From: Spirosomataceae bacterium TFI 002
Lineage (GTDB): Bacteria; Bacteroidota; Bacteroidia; Cytophagales; Spirosomataceae
NCBI GenBank assembly: GCA_900230115.1
Contig: LT907983.1
Location: 806,001 to 870,000 of the forward strand
Reading direction: 5' to 3'
DNA length: 64,000 nucleotides
Shown here: piece by piece, positions 25,823 to 35,052 of the stretch
How the letters are laid out: every line of letters starts with the position of its first letter
Position numbering within the stretch: the stretch's first letter is position 1
The notes under the pieces: generated by a model
The model's database searches: none
Told to the model about the DNA's origin: nothing
Seen by the model: the letters and a program-made list of their open reading frames with translations, nothing else
Position numbers and translations under genes: made by a program

Positions 25823-27748
25823 ATGAGCAATTTTGATTTTTATTCTTCAAATGTGATTCTAACATTCAAAAAATGGGTTTTAGCTTTTCAATTTGTGCTA
25901 GTTGCTTTAGCGGCAATTGCTCAAAATGACCTCACAATTAGTGTAGAAGTCAAAATACCTCTACTGCTTGAGGATGAGCATATTTACATGGCCTCCGATT
26001 TCAATGATTGGAATCCTGGCGACTCTAAATACAAGCTTAATAAAGTAGCTCCCCAGCAATACGAAATCAAGATTAAAAACCCTCCTTCACGATTTGAGTA
26101 CAAATTCACCCAAGGTACTTGGGCAACATCCGAAGGTACACCTGCGGGAGAATCTCTATCTAATCGAGTTTTTAAAAGGTCTGAAAACCCAAGTAACCTT
26201 GTCGAAACAGTTATTCTTGGCTGGGAAGAGCAGATCGTATATACTGTCATTGTAAGCTCCATTCCCGAAAACACGCCAAAAGACGCCAGCATATATATCA
26301 CTGGAAATTTCAACAATTGGGTACCAAACGACGAGAACTATAGATTAAGAAAATCAATTGATGGGTCGTATCGTACCATTGTCTATTCTGATAAACCATT
26401 TTTAGATTTCAAGTTTACTAGAGGTTCTTGGGCAACGGTAGAAGCCAGAGAAAGCGGAAAAGCAAGACCAAACAGAAGATTAGACAGGTCCAAAACAACA
26501 CAAATAGATAATTTAGAATTCTCAATAACAGGCTGGGAAGACCTACAAGGAACCTTTAGCCTATTTTCAATTTACGATCTACTGCTCTTGTTCTCCGTTT
26601 TTCAAGGGATTTTGTTATTGATCGCAATTCCAAGTATACAGTCCAATAACAAACCAGCAAACAACTGGCTTTTGCTTTCCATAGCATTGTCATCGGTGTC
26701 CCTACTTTTCTATTTGCTTTCAAATTTCAGCGGAGCGGTTCAAGCCTTTCCAAAAATCATTTTCCTTGCCGATTTCATTATCTTTTTATACTCACCACTT
26801 TATTTCTTCTACCTAAGAAAATTACTTTTTAACGACACTTCATTGCCATCTCGGTGGTACTTCCACTTTTTGCCTTTTGTAATTCAGGTTTTTGCTTACC
26901 TACCATTTTTACTGAACTCAAATAAGGAAATGCTAAACACCATCATGAATCAAGATACCATGTTGGTTTATGTTTTTTTAACCACAGGAATTTTAGGCTT
27001 AATATGGAATAGTTATTACTGGAACTTGTTCCGTACAATGATAAAAAACTACAGGACGCAATTTGAGACCAACTTCAGTTATGAACAAAACCTCAATTAC
27101 CTCAACACTGTACTATACATTCATTTGGTTTGTTTAATGCTTTGGGGTGCTTTCTTTGTTGTTTTTGGATATAGCAGGTGGCAAAACTGGGATACTGTGA
27201 ACTTGCAAGAAAACTTTATTGACACCATTTGGCTCTCATTTTCTGTTGTTTCGTTTTTCTTGGGCTATTTCGCAATTCACCAAACTGAGACTTTCAAAGC
27301 AGACCCGCAATCCGTATCTATTTTTGATGATATCTTAGAAAGTAGAGTTGCCGAAAAGATTACACTGGAGGAGAATGAAGATAAAAGCAAACATGACACG
27401 GGAAATGAAGAACTCATCAAGGATTTAGAAAAAATCATGGAAGAGAAAAAGCCTTTTCACAATCCTAAATTGACATTGAGTGAGCTTGCAAAACAAATAG
27501 GCTCTCAACCTCATATTTTGTCAAAAGCAATTAATGAACATTACGGCAAAAACTTTTTTGACCTTATCAATGGGTATAGAATTGAAGAGTTCAAAAAGCT
27601 GATTCAAAACCCATCATTCCATAATTTCACTTTGTTAGCACTGGCGTACGAAGTTGGGTTCAATTCCAAAACCGCTTTCAATAGGTCTTTCAAAAAAGCA
27701 ACGGATCAAACTCCCAAAGAGTATTTCAACCAGATCAAGAAAAAGTAG
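25823..27748 (+). CDS. membrane-bound AraC-type regulator with two starch-binding-like periplasmic domains
   Basis: 641 residues. After an export segment (~15-34) come two similar ~95-residue beta domains: residues ~37-132 (IYMASDFNDWNPGDSKYKL, FEYKFTQGTWATSEG) and ~137-235 (IYITGNFNNWVPNDENYRL, FDFKFTRGSWATVEA). They resemble CBM20/CBM48-like glycogen- or starch-binding E-set folds. About seven membrane helices follow (~250-490), then a linker and a C-terminal AraC double HTH (~540-641: LTLSELAKQIGSQPHILSKAIN, ALAYEVGFNSKTAFNRSFKK). An exported N-terminus plus seven helices puts the sugar-binding domains in the periplasm and the HTH in the cytoplasm. It stands directly before the Sus-like genes and is presumably their activator, analogous in role to SusR but built differently. 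Confidence 0.88.
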   Translation: MSNFDFYSSNVILTFKKWVLAFQFVLVALAAIAQNDLTISVEVKIPLLLEDEHIYMASDFNDWNPGDSKYKLNKVAPQQYEIKIKNPPSRFEYKFTQGTWATSEGTPAGESLSNRVFKRSENPSNLVETVILGWEEQIVYTVIVSSIPENTPKDASIYITGNFNNWVPNDENYRLRKSIDGSYRTIVYSDKPFLDFKFTRGSWATVEARESGKARPNRRLDRSKTTQIDNLEFSITGWEDLQGTFSLFSIYDLLLLFSVFQGILLLIAIPSIQSNNKPANNWLLLSIALSSVSLLFYLLSNFSGAVQAFPKIIFLADFIIFLYSPLYFFYLRKLLFNDTSLPSRWYFHFLPFVIQVFAYLPFLLNSNKEMLNTIMNQDTMLVYVFLTTGILGLIWNSYYWNLFRTMIKNYRTQFETNFSYEQNLNYLNTVLYIHLVCLMLWGAFFVVFGYSRWQNWDTVNLQENFIDTIWLSFSVVSFFLGYFAIHQTETFKADPQSVSIFDDILESRVAEKITLEENEDKSKHDTGNEELIKDLEKIMEEKKPFHNPKLTLSELAKQIGSQPHILSKAINEHYGKNFFDLINGYRIEEFKKLIQNPSFHNFTLLALAYEVGFNSKTAFNRSFKKATDQTPKEYFNQIKKK

Positions 27749-27877
27749 CCTAAAGGCCACCCGAGAATCCAAAATATCCAATAATTACCACGTTATTTTA
27801 TATTAAATAAGTCCCACCTTATAAAAAGGGACTATTAAAGCTCTTGTTTATAGCAACTTATAAGCAAAAGCGAAACA

Positions 27878-27899
27878 TTCCACATTTTGGATAGTGGAA
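27878..27899. promoter_or_regulatory. inverted repeat upstream of the starch-locus genes
   Basis: TTCCAC (27878-27883) and GTGGAA (27894-27899) flank a 10-bp spacer containing TTTTGG, 53 bp before the GH53 start. It lies in the only intergenic gap between the regulator and the uptake genes, so it is a candidate operator. A TAATATTG sequence at 27922-27929 is a possible imperfect -7 box. Confidence 0.35.
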
Positions 27900-27951
27900 C
27901 GACTGAGAGCATTCACCATTGTAATATTGCATTGTTAAATATTACTAAACT

Positions 27952-29100
27952 GTGAAAAAGTCATTCTTACTCCTTTGTATTTTTAGTACGCTATTTTTGT
28001 CTTGCGAAAAAGAGCAAAGCAAAAATGAAGAGCAACTTCTGCTCGGTGCCGACCTATCCTATGTAAATGAAGTAGAAGACTGCGGAGCTACTTTCCGAGA
28101 TAATGGCAAAATTCGTGACCCTTATGGAATTTTTGAAGATAGAGGTGCCAACATTGTAAGACTCCGCTTGTGGCATAGTCCAACTTGGACAAGTTACAGT
28201 ACGCTTCCTGATGTTAAGAAATCAATTGACAGGGCACATAAAGAGGGAATGAAGGTGTTGTTAGATTTTCATTACTCCGACAACTGGGCCGACCCTGCTC
28301 ACCAAATTATTCCAGCTGCTTGGAAAAACATCACGGATACCAAGATTTTGGGTGACAGCTTATATTACTACACTATAGCAGTGTTAAATGAGCTTTATAA
28401 AGAAAGCCTTACACCTGAGTTTGTACAAGTAGGTAACGAAATCAATAGTGAAATATTGATGCAAAAGCCAACAGCTGAAAACCCTAAAACAAACTGGCAA
28501 AGAAATGCCGCCTTACTCAATAGAGGTTTAGACGCTGTAACTGATTTTAACAAAAATCGTGGTATGAAAATACAAACAATGCTTCATGTGGCACAACCAG
28601 ACGAGGCACTTGAATGGTTTGGAAATGCTTCTAAAAATGACCTCAGAAATTTTGACTGGATAGGCCTCTCCTATTATCCTAATTGGTCAAAACACAATCT
28701 TGATGAACTAGGTAAGGTGATTTCTCAATTAAAATCCAGCTATAATAAAGAAGTTATGATCGTAGAGGTTGGTTACCCTTACACATTCAGAAATATTGAC
28801 AAAGCCGACAATGTCCTTGGTGATAATGCTGGATTAGATGGTTACCCTGTTTCGCCAATTGGTCAATTAAGTTTCATGATTGACCTCACCTCTCATGTCG
28901 CTCAGGCAGGAGGAAAAGGAGTCATTTATTGGGAGGCAGCATGGGTAAGTTCTTCTTGCAAAACCCAATGGGGTACAGGATCTCACTGGGAAAACGCAAC
29001 TTTTTTTGATGCTACTCAAAACAACGAAGCTCTACCTGTTTTCGACTTTTTTAAACATAAATACAATTCTTTAAATACAATCGCTCAAAGTTCAAATTGA
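27952..29100 (+). CDS. GH53 endo-beta-1,4-galactanase lipoprotein
   Basis: 382 residues with GTG start and a lipoprotein signal ending LFLS-C (Cys18). GH53 TIM barrel: 'LLLGADLSYVNEVEDCGATFRDNGK', ANIVRLRLWHSPTW, VLLDFHYSDNWADPAHQ. The catalytic pair is Glu163 (VQVGNEIN, acid/base) and Glu272 (MIVEVGYP, nucleophile). The family hydrolyses beta-1,4-galactan side chains of pectin (type I arabinogalactan). It is first in the run leading to SusC and SusD, an odd partner for genes otherwise aimed at alpha-glucans. It is probably surface- or periplasm-anchored. Confidence 0.95.
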   Translation: MKKSFLLLCIFSTLFLSCEKEQSKNEEQLLLGADLSYVNEVEDCGATFRDNGKIRDPYGIFEDRGANIVRLRLWHSPTWTSYSTLPDVKKSIDRAHKEGMKVLLDFHYSDNWADPAHQIIPAAWKNITDTKILGDSLYYYTIAVLNELYKESLTPEFVQVGNEINSEILMQKPTAENPKTNWQRNAALLNRGLDAVTDFNKNRGMKIQTMLHVAQPDEALEWFGNASKNDLRNFDWIGLSYYPNWSKHNLDELGKVISQLKSSYNKEVMIVEVGYPYTFRNIDKADNVLGDNAGLDGYPVSPIGQLSFMIDLTSHVAQAGGKGVIYWEAAWVSSSCKTQWGTGSHWENATFFDATQNNEALPVFDFFKHKYNSLNTIAQSSN

Positions 29101-29141
29101 CCAAATCTTAAAATTTTTATTAAAACTAAACTCTAAACTTT

Positions 29142-32124
29142 ATGTATCAAACTTTCTACAAAACCATCAAAAGTTCCTTAGGCCGAGGACATATTGTATG
29201 GTTATTTGTCTTAAGCTTTTGCTTTAATCAAGTACATGCCCAAAGTAAAATCACGGGACAAGTATTTGACGGAACAAGTAAAATGGGCTTACCTGGTGTT
29301 ACTGTGGCTATCAAAAATACTACTTCGGGAACAACAACCGACATGGACGGTATGTATTCCCTGGAAGTAAAAGATAAGCAGGCTGTGGTCGTTTTTAGCT
29401 TTATCGGCAAAAAAAACGCAAGAAATAGCTCTAAATAATCAATCTGTTTTAAACGTCAACTTAATGGACGACGCCCAATCGCTCAATGAAGTTATAGTAG
29501 TTGGTTATGGTACTCAGAAAAAATCTGACCTTACGGGAGCCATCACTTCTATTACTGAAAACGATTTCATTAAGGGAAATGTCAGCACTCCAGAAGAACT
29601 TATTACAGGAAAGCTAGCTGGTGTTCAAATCACGTCTGGTGGTGGTGCTCCAGGCTCTGGAAGTACCATTAGAATTAGAGGAGGTTCTTCTCTTAATGCA
29701 AGTAATGACCCATTATTTGTAATTGACGGTGTGCCTATTGATAACAACGACGTGTCAGGATCGGCCAACCCATTGAGCTTTATCAATCCAAATGACATAG
29801 AGTCTTTCAACGTTTTGAAAGATGCATCTGCAGCGGCTATTTATGGATCTAGAGCTGCCAATGGTGTAATCATTATTACTACTAAAAAAGGCAGAAAAGG
29901 TGCTCCTACAAAAGTGAATTTCAGCAGTCGTTTTACTTCATCTCAAAACGTGGGACAAGTTAATGTCTTGAATGCTGAGCAATTTAGCGAAGCTGTTAAC
30001 ACTTATGGAACAGCAGCACAAAAACAGTTGTTGGGCACAGCCTCAACCAACTGGCAAGATGTAATTTATAGAAATGCCCTTTCGCAAGACAATAACCTAA
30101 GTCTTACAGGAAATGTAAAAGGAATTCCATACCGAGCTTCTGTTGGGTTTATGAATCAAAACGGAACACTTTTAACTTCTAACTTGAAGAGAACATCTGG
30201 ATCTTTTGGAATATCTCCTACTTTTTTCAAAGATCACTTGACTGTTGATGCTAACATTAGATTAGCAAATAACAAATCAAGATTTGCAGACGAAGGAGCT
30301 ATTGGAACAGCTGTGAGTTTTGATCCAACACAACCAATCTATGCTGACAATGAATTTGGCGGATATTATGTTTGGAAAAACTTAAACGGAAACGGAATTG
30401 AAGCACTTAGCCCATCCAATCCACTTGCGATGCTGGAACTAAAAAACAACGTTGGTATTCTAAATAGAACCATCGGAAATGTAAGAGCAACTTATACAGT
30501 ACATGGTTTGCCTGAACTTAAGGCGATTATTAATGCTGGTTTTGATCGTTCTAATACTGACGGCAATGATATAGTTGACCCTAATTTTTCTGCAAATTCA
30601 CTTACCAACGGAGGTTCTACTAGTTTTTATACTCAAAACAGAGTCAACAATACTTTTCAAGCTTACCTTAATTATACCAAGAGCGTAGGAATCTCTGACT
30701 TTGATGTAATGGCAGGTTATGAGTATCAGGATTTTGTAAGAGAAAACAATACTGGAACAGAATACGGAAACTCAAGTGTGGTACCAAAGTCTAATTATTT
30801 CAAAACAGAATATAGACTTGCTTCGCAGTTTGGTAGAATTAATTATACCTTAAACGACGCTTACTTAGCGACATTCACTCTAAGAAGAGACGGAACATCG
30901 CGTTTTGGTCCTGATAATCGTTTCGGTTTATTCCCATCTGCAGCGTTGGCTTGGAAAATCAATGAAACTATAGGAGCAACGGATACCTTCTCTGACCTAA
31001 AACTAAGACTTGGCTGGGGTATTACAGGACAGCAAGATATTAGATCTGGAGATTTCCCTTACCTAGCTGCATACACACGTGGACAAGGACTACTATACCA
31101 ATTGGGAGATAATTTCTACGATGTTTTACGTCCAAATCCTTATGATGCAAGTATCAAATGGGAAGAAACAACTTCTTCGAACATTGGTTTAGATTTTGGA
31201 ATTAGAGGAGCAAGAATTTCTGGTAGTTTAGACTTTTACAAAAAGGTAACCAATGACCTGATCAATGAAATTGACGCTCCTGCAGGTACAAACTTTAGCA
31301 ATAAAGTAGTTACAAATATTGGATCAATGGAAAACCAAGGAGTTGAGTTTACAATCAACTATACTCCTATTCAAAAAGGCGACCTTACCTTGGATCTTAA
31401 CTTCAATGCAACGTATAACCAAAATGAGATCACTGCATTAACTCGTAACAATGCTTCTGACTTTTTAGGAGTTCTTACTGGTGAAGTTAGCGGAGGAACA
31501 GGAGCTTTTGGACAAATCCACTCTACTGGTTATCCTAGAAACGCATTTTTCTTGTACCAACAAGTTTACAGCGAAAACGGCCAACCTATTGAAGGAGTAT
31601 TTGTCGATCGTAGTGGAAATGGATCAGTTGCAGAAGAAGACAGGTACAGGTACAAAAGCCCAGATCCAAATTATTTCTTAGGATTCTCATCGCAATTGAG
31701 ATACAAAAGATTGAATGCGGGTTTTGTAATGCGTAGCAACATTGGAAACTATATTTTCAACAATGTACACTCAGGTGGTAGCAGCTATGCATCTATCAAC
31801 GCAGCAGGAAACGTGATTTATAACTTGAATGCAGAAGTATTGAACACAGGCTTCAAGTCTACAACAAGAAGAGAGCAAATTAACCTTTCGGACTATTTTG
31901 TGGAGAATGCTTCTTTTGTAAGAATGGATAACGTCAATGTTGGATACGACATTAGCAACTTGTTTAAAACAACAAAGCTAAGTGCTAACCTCAACTTCAT
32001 AGTTCAAAACGTATTTACGATTACAAATTACTCAGGTCTTGACCCAGAAGTGTCGGGCGGAATTGACAACAATATCTACCCAAGACCGAGATCATACAAC
32101 TTGAACCTTAATATTAACTTTTGA
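29142..32124 (+). CDS. susC: SusC-family TonB-dependent transporter, frameshifted at an A8 tract
   Basis: Read in one frame from 29142, the product has a signal peptide ending VHAQ and a carboxypeptidase-regulatory-like domain ('ITGQVFDGTSKMGLPGVTVAIKNT'), then stops at 29438 after GKKNARNSSK. Removing one A from the run 29409-29416 gives GKKTQEIALNNQSVLNVNL and joins in frame to the plug and barrel (VIVVGYGTQKKSDLTGAITSI, IRIRGGSSLNASNDPLFVIDG, 'DASAAAIYGSRAANGVIIITTKKG') ending in LNLNINF at 32124. The reconstructed length is ~994 residues, normal for SusC. It imports oligosaccharides across the outer membrane with SusD. The shift may be phase variation, a mutation or a base-calling error. 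Confidence 0.9.
29409..29416 (+). repeat. A8 homopolymer at the susC frameshift
   Basis: Eight consecutive A between GGC and CGC. With seven A the regulatory-like domain and plug are one continuous frame; with eight the product ends after 98 residues. Homopolymers of this length are known slip sites for replication and for RNA polymerase. Confidence 0.95.
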
Positions 32125-32129
32125 TAGAA

Positions 32130-33674
32130 ATGAATAAATTAAGAAAAATATCAATCGCACTTTTGATGATCATTACGGTATCATCATGCAAAGATCTCAA
32201 TACAACTCCTTTTGTAGGAGAAGTTTCTGATTTGGTTTACCAAAACCCAGATAACTACAAGCAAGTTTTGGCTAAATTATATGCTGGATTAGCTGTTTCT
32301 GGAATTGAGCCACAAGATGGAAATGTTGACCTGAAAGGAATAGACGGCGGTTCTCAAAGTTACCTTAGAACTTACTGGTACCTGCAAGAATTCACTACAG
32401 ACGAGGCAATTGTAGGTTGGGGAGATCCAGGATTACCAGACTTACATGCGTCATCTTGGACAGCATCTAACCAATGGACTTCTAACTTTTACAGCAGGGC
32501 TCTTTATCAAGTAACTGTTGCAAATGAGTTTATTCGTGAATCTTCCGACGCCAAACTAGAAGCACGAGGGCTTGCTGGAAACAGCGAAATCAAAACCTTT
32601 AGAGCCGAAGCACGATTCATACGAGCACTTGCTTATTATCATAGCTTAGACCTATTTGGCAATGTACCTTTTGTGACAGAAAATGACCCTGTGGGTTCGT
32701 TTTTACCAAAACAATCAAACAGAAGCGAGCTATTCACTTTTTTGGAAAAAGAATTGAAGGAGCTGGAAACATTATTACCAACTCCAAAAAGCAACGAATA
32801 CGGAAGAGCCGATCAAGCTGCAGTGTGGATGACATTGGCAAAAATGTATTTGAATGCCGAAGTATACACGGGAACTGCGAAATACAGCGAAGCTGCTTTA
32901 TATGCTAAAAAAGTAATTGATGCTGGATATGCTTTAGAAGATAATTTCCAAAACAACTTCATGGCCGATAATAACACTTCAAAAGAGTTGATTTTCACCA
33001 TTAATTATGACGGCAACTTAACAGCAACTTGGGGTGGAACCACTACAATTATTCACGCACAAGTAGGTGGAACAATGAATCCTGCTGACTTCGGTGTTGA
33101 TGGTGGATGGGCTGGTTTTAGAACCACACCACAGTATGTTGCTCTATTTGATGGCAATTTGAATGACAAAAGAAGATTATTCTACACTGATGGACAAAAT
33201 TTAGAAATCAACGAAATAGGAACATTTACAGACGGATACGCTATGACAAAGTGGACAAATAAAACCAGAAATGGTGGCGTAGGGTCCAATATAACTCATA
33301 CCGATACTGACTTTGGATTGTACAGACTTTCTGATGCTTACTTGATGTATGCCGAAGCAGTTACAAGAGGTGGTTCTGGTGATGCAGCTTTGGCTTTGAG
33401 CCTTGTAAATCAATTGAGAACTCGTGCAGGTGTAAGTACGATCAACTCACTTAATTTGAACTTCATTTTAGACGAAAGAGGTCGTGAGCTAGGCTGGGAA
33501 GCACATAGAAGAACAGACTTAATTCGATTCGGAAAATATACTACTGGCTACAACTGGGCATGGAAAGGTAACGTGAAAGAAGGTCGCGACATTCCTAGTC
33601 ACCTAAGCCTTTTCCCAATCGCTGCATCGGACATTGTTGCAAATACTAATTTGATTCAAAACCAAGGTTATTAA
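32130..33674 (+). CDS. susD: SusD-family nutrient-binding outer-membrane lipoprotein
   Basis: 514 residues from the ATG at 32130, 5 bp after susC. An upstream TTG would give three extra residues. The lipobox is VSS-C (Cys ~20). SusD pattern: N-terminal TPR-like helices ('TYWYLQEFTTDEAIVGWGDPGLPDLH'), 'FRAEARFIRALAYYHSLDLFGNVPF', and a C-terminal RagB/SusD segment 'LDERGRELGWEAHRRTDLIRFGKY'. It forms the lid over SusC and captures glycan at the cell surface. The position directly after susC is diagnostic. Confidence 0.97.
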   Translation: MNKLRKISIALLMIITVSSCKDLNTTPFVGEVSDLVYQNPDNYKQVLAKLYAGLAVSGIEPQDGNVDLKGIDGGSQSYLRTYWYLQEFTTDEAIVGWGDPGLPDLHASSWTASNQWTSNFYSRALYQVTVANEFIRESSDAKLEARGLAGNSEIKTFRAEARFIRALAYYHSLDLFGNVPFVTENDPVGSFLPKQSNRSELFTFLEKELKELETLLPTPKSNEYGRADQAAVWMTLAKMYLNAEVYTGTAKYSEAALYAKKVIDAGYALEDNFQNNFMADNNTSKELIFTINYDGNLTATWGGTTTIIHAQVGGTMNPADFGVDGGWAGFRTTPQYVALFDGNLNDKRRLFYTDGQNLEINEIGTFTDGYAMTKWTNKTRNGGVGSNITHTDTDFGLYRLSDAYLMYAEAVTRGGSGDAALALSLVNQLRTRAGVSTINSLNLNFILDERGRELGWEAHRRTDLIRFGKYTTGYNWAWKGNVKEGRDIPSHLSLFPIAASDIVANTNLIQNQGY

Positions 33675-33685
33675 TCCCAAACAAA

Positions 33686-34993
33686 ATGAAAAGGATACTT
33701 TTAAATATATTATTTTTCACAGGATTGGCAGTAGGTTTTACTGCATGTGAAAAGGAAGAAATACGAGCGGTACTCAATCCAGGAGCCGCTCCCGAAATCA
33801 CAGTTTCTGCTTCGTCACTTACATTGACCAAAGAAAATGAAGAGCAAACTGCTCTTACAGTTTCATGGACTAAGCCAGATTATGGCTTCAGTGCCGGTGT
33901 TCAGTACAGGCTGATGATTGATAAGGTTGGAAACAACTTTGCTACTCCGCAAGTATTTGCAACAGGAAACGAACTAAGCAAATCTTGGACTCACAAGCAA
34001 TTAAATGGCTTGTTACAAGCAATGGGCTACAAAGGAGAAGAAATGGCCGATTTGGATATCGCCGTAGAATCTATCCTGAGCGACGACGTTGTACAGCGTT
34101 CTGTAGCCTTAAAGTTATCAGCAATGGGTTATTTGGATAAGCTTGACCTAAGCTCTCCATGGGGAGTGGTAGGTTCTGCTGCTGCCAATGGCTGGGATGG
34201 TCCAGATATGCCGTTTTACCAAACTGGAGCGGCAGGTGTATTTGTTGCTTATGTGACATTGAAAGATGGAGAAATGAAAATTCGCCAAAACAATGACTGG
34301 GCTGTAAATTATGGTGATGATGGTGCAAATGGCACTTTAGAATTGAATGGTGGAAACATTGCTGTTAAAGCAGGAACCTACCAAATCACTTTTAACTCAA
34401 ATGACCTAACATACAAATTAGAAGCCCTTTCATGGGGATTGGTAGGCAGTGCAACTCCAAATGGTTGGGATGGACCAGATTTCCCTTTCACTTACGATCC
34501 AAGCTCAGATCAGTGGAGAGCGATAACGAAATTGGTTGATGGTGAAATGAAAATAAGAAAGAATAACGACTGGGGGGTAAACTATGGTGATGACGGCAAC
34601 AATGGCTCACTTGAGTTAAATGGTGCCAATATCGCAGTTAAAGCTGGTACTTATCTTGTTACTTTCAATACAAAAGAATTCACTTATACCATTGAGCCAA
34701 TCAGTATTCCTGGAATAGTAGGAAGCAGTGCTCCAAATGGTTGGGATGGACCAGATGTGCAACTTAAGCGAGACTTTTCGAAAGACGGTTTTTGGTATGC
34801 CAATGGAGTTAAACTTGCTGCTGGTGAGATCAAATTCAGAATGAATAATGATTGGGCTTTAAACTATGGTGACGACGGTGCAGATGGAAAACTAGAAGTA
34901 GGCGGTGCAAATATCGTAGTAAAAGCAGGAACCTATAATGTAGAATTAGATCTTTCAGATGCTGGCCCTACTTATAAATTAACCGCGAAATAA
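33686..34993 (+). CDS. SusE/SusF-like surface lipoprotein with three tandem glycan-binding repeats
   Basis: 435 residues; lipobox FTA-C (Cys21). Residues ~25-155 form the SusE N-terminal immunoglobulin-like domain. Three repeats of ~92 residues then start at about 34160, 34433 and 34709. Each has W/P-G-x-VGSxxxNGWDGPD, an EMKIRxNNDWxxNYGDDG motif, and 'NIxVKAGTYxxxxxxxxxTYxxE'. This is the SusF/SusE-type starch-binding fold; the Trp and Asn-Asp-Trp residues are likely sugar contacts. It is 11 bp after susD and followed by a strong terminator. Confidence 0.92.
   Translation: MKRILLNILFFTGLAVGFTACEKEEIRAVLNPGAAPEITVSASSLTLTKENEEQTALTVSWTKPDYGFSAGVQYRLMIDKVGNNFATPQVFATGNELSKSWTHKQLNGLLQAMGYKGEEMADLDIAVESILSDDVVQRSVALKLSAMGYLDKLDLSSPWGVVGSAAANGWDGPDMPFYQTGAAGVFVAYVTLKDGEMKIRQNNDWAVNYGDDGANGTLELNGGNIAVKAGTYQITFNSNDLTYKLEALSWGLVGSATPNGWDGPDFPFTYDPSSDQWRAITKLVDGEMKIRKNNDWGVNYGDDGNNGSLELNGANIAVKAGTYLVTFNTKEFTYTIEPISIPGIVGSSAPNGWDGPDVQLKRDFSKDGFWYANGVKLAAGEIKFRMNNDWALNYGDDGADGKLEVGGANIVVKAGTYNVELDLSDAGPTYKLTAK
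34160..34993 (+). repeat. three ~275-bp tandem coding repeats
   Basis: Units start at 34160, 34433 and 34709 (periods 273 and 276 bp) in the SusE/F-like gene. The NNDWxxNYGDDG core is nearly invariant at protein level; the DNA has diverged at synonymous positions, so the duplication is not recent. Confidence 0.9.
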
Positions 34994-35000
34994 TCACGCT

Positions 35001-35033
35001 GGGAGTAGGAATTTTTCCTACTCCCTTTTTTTT
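35001..35033 (+). terminator. strong intrinsic terminator inside the glucan locus
   Basis: GGGAGTAGGAA (35001-35011), a 3-nt loop and TTCCTACTCCC (35015-35025), followed by eight T. The perfect 11-bp GC-containing stem lies 8 bp after the SusE/F-like stop and 20 bp before the TTG start of the amylase gene. It should uncouple the uptake genes from the GH13 genes, or let only part of the transcription through. Confidence 0.92.
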
Positions 35034-35052
35034 AAATTTAAACCCCGATCTT

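Noticed and set aside
27810-27833. AGTCCC/GGGACT stem after the regulator gene as a terminator
   Set aside because: 6-bp stem, 12-nt loop, no T tract; too weak to list.
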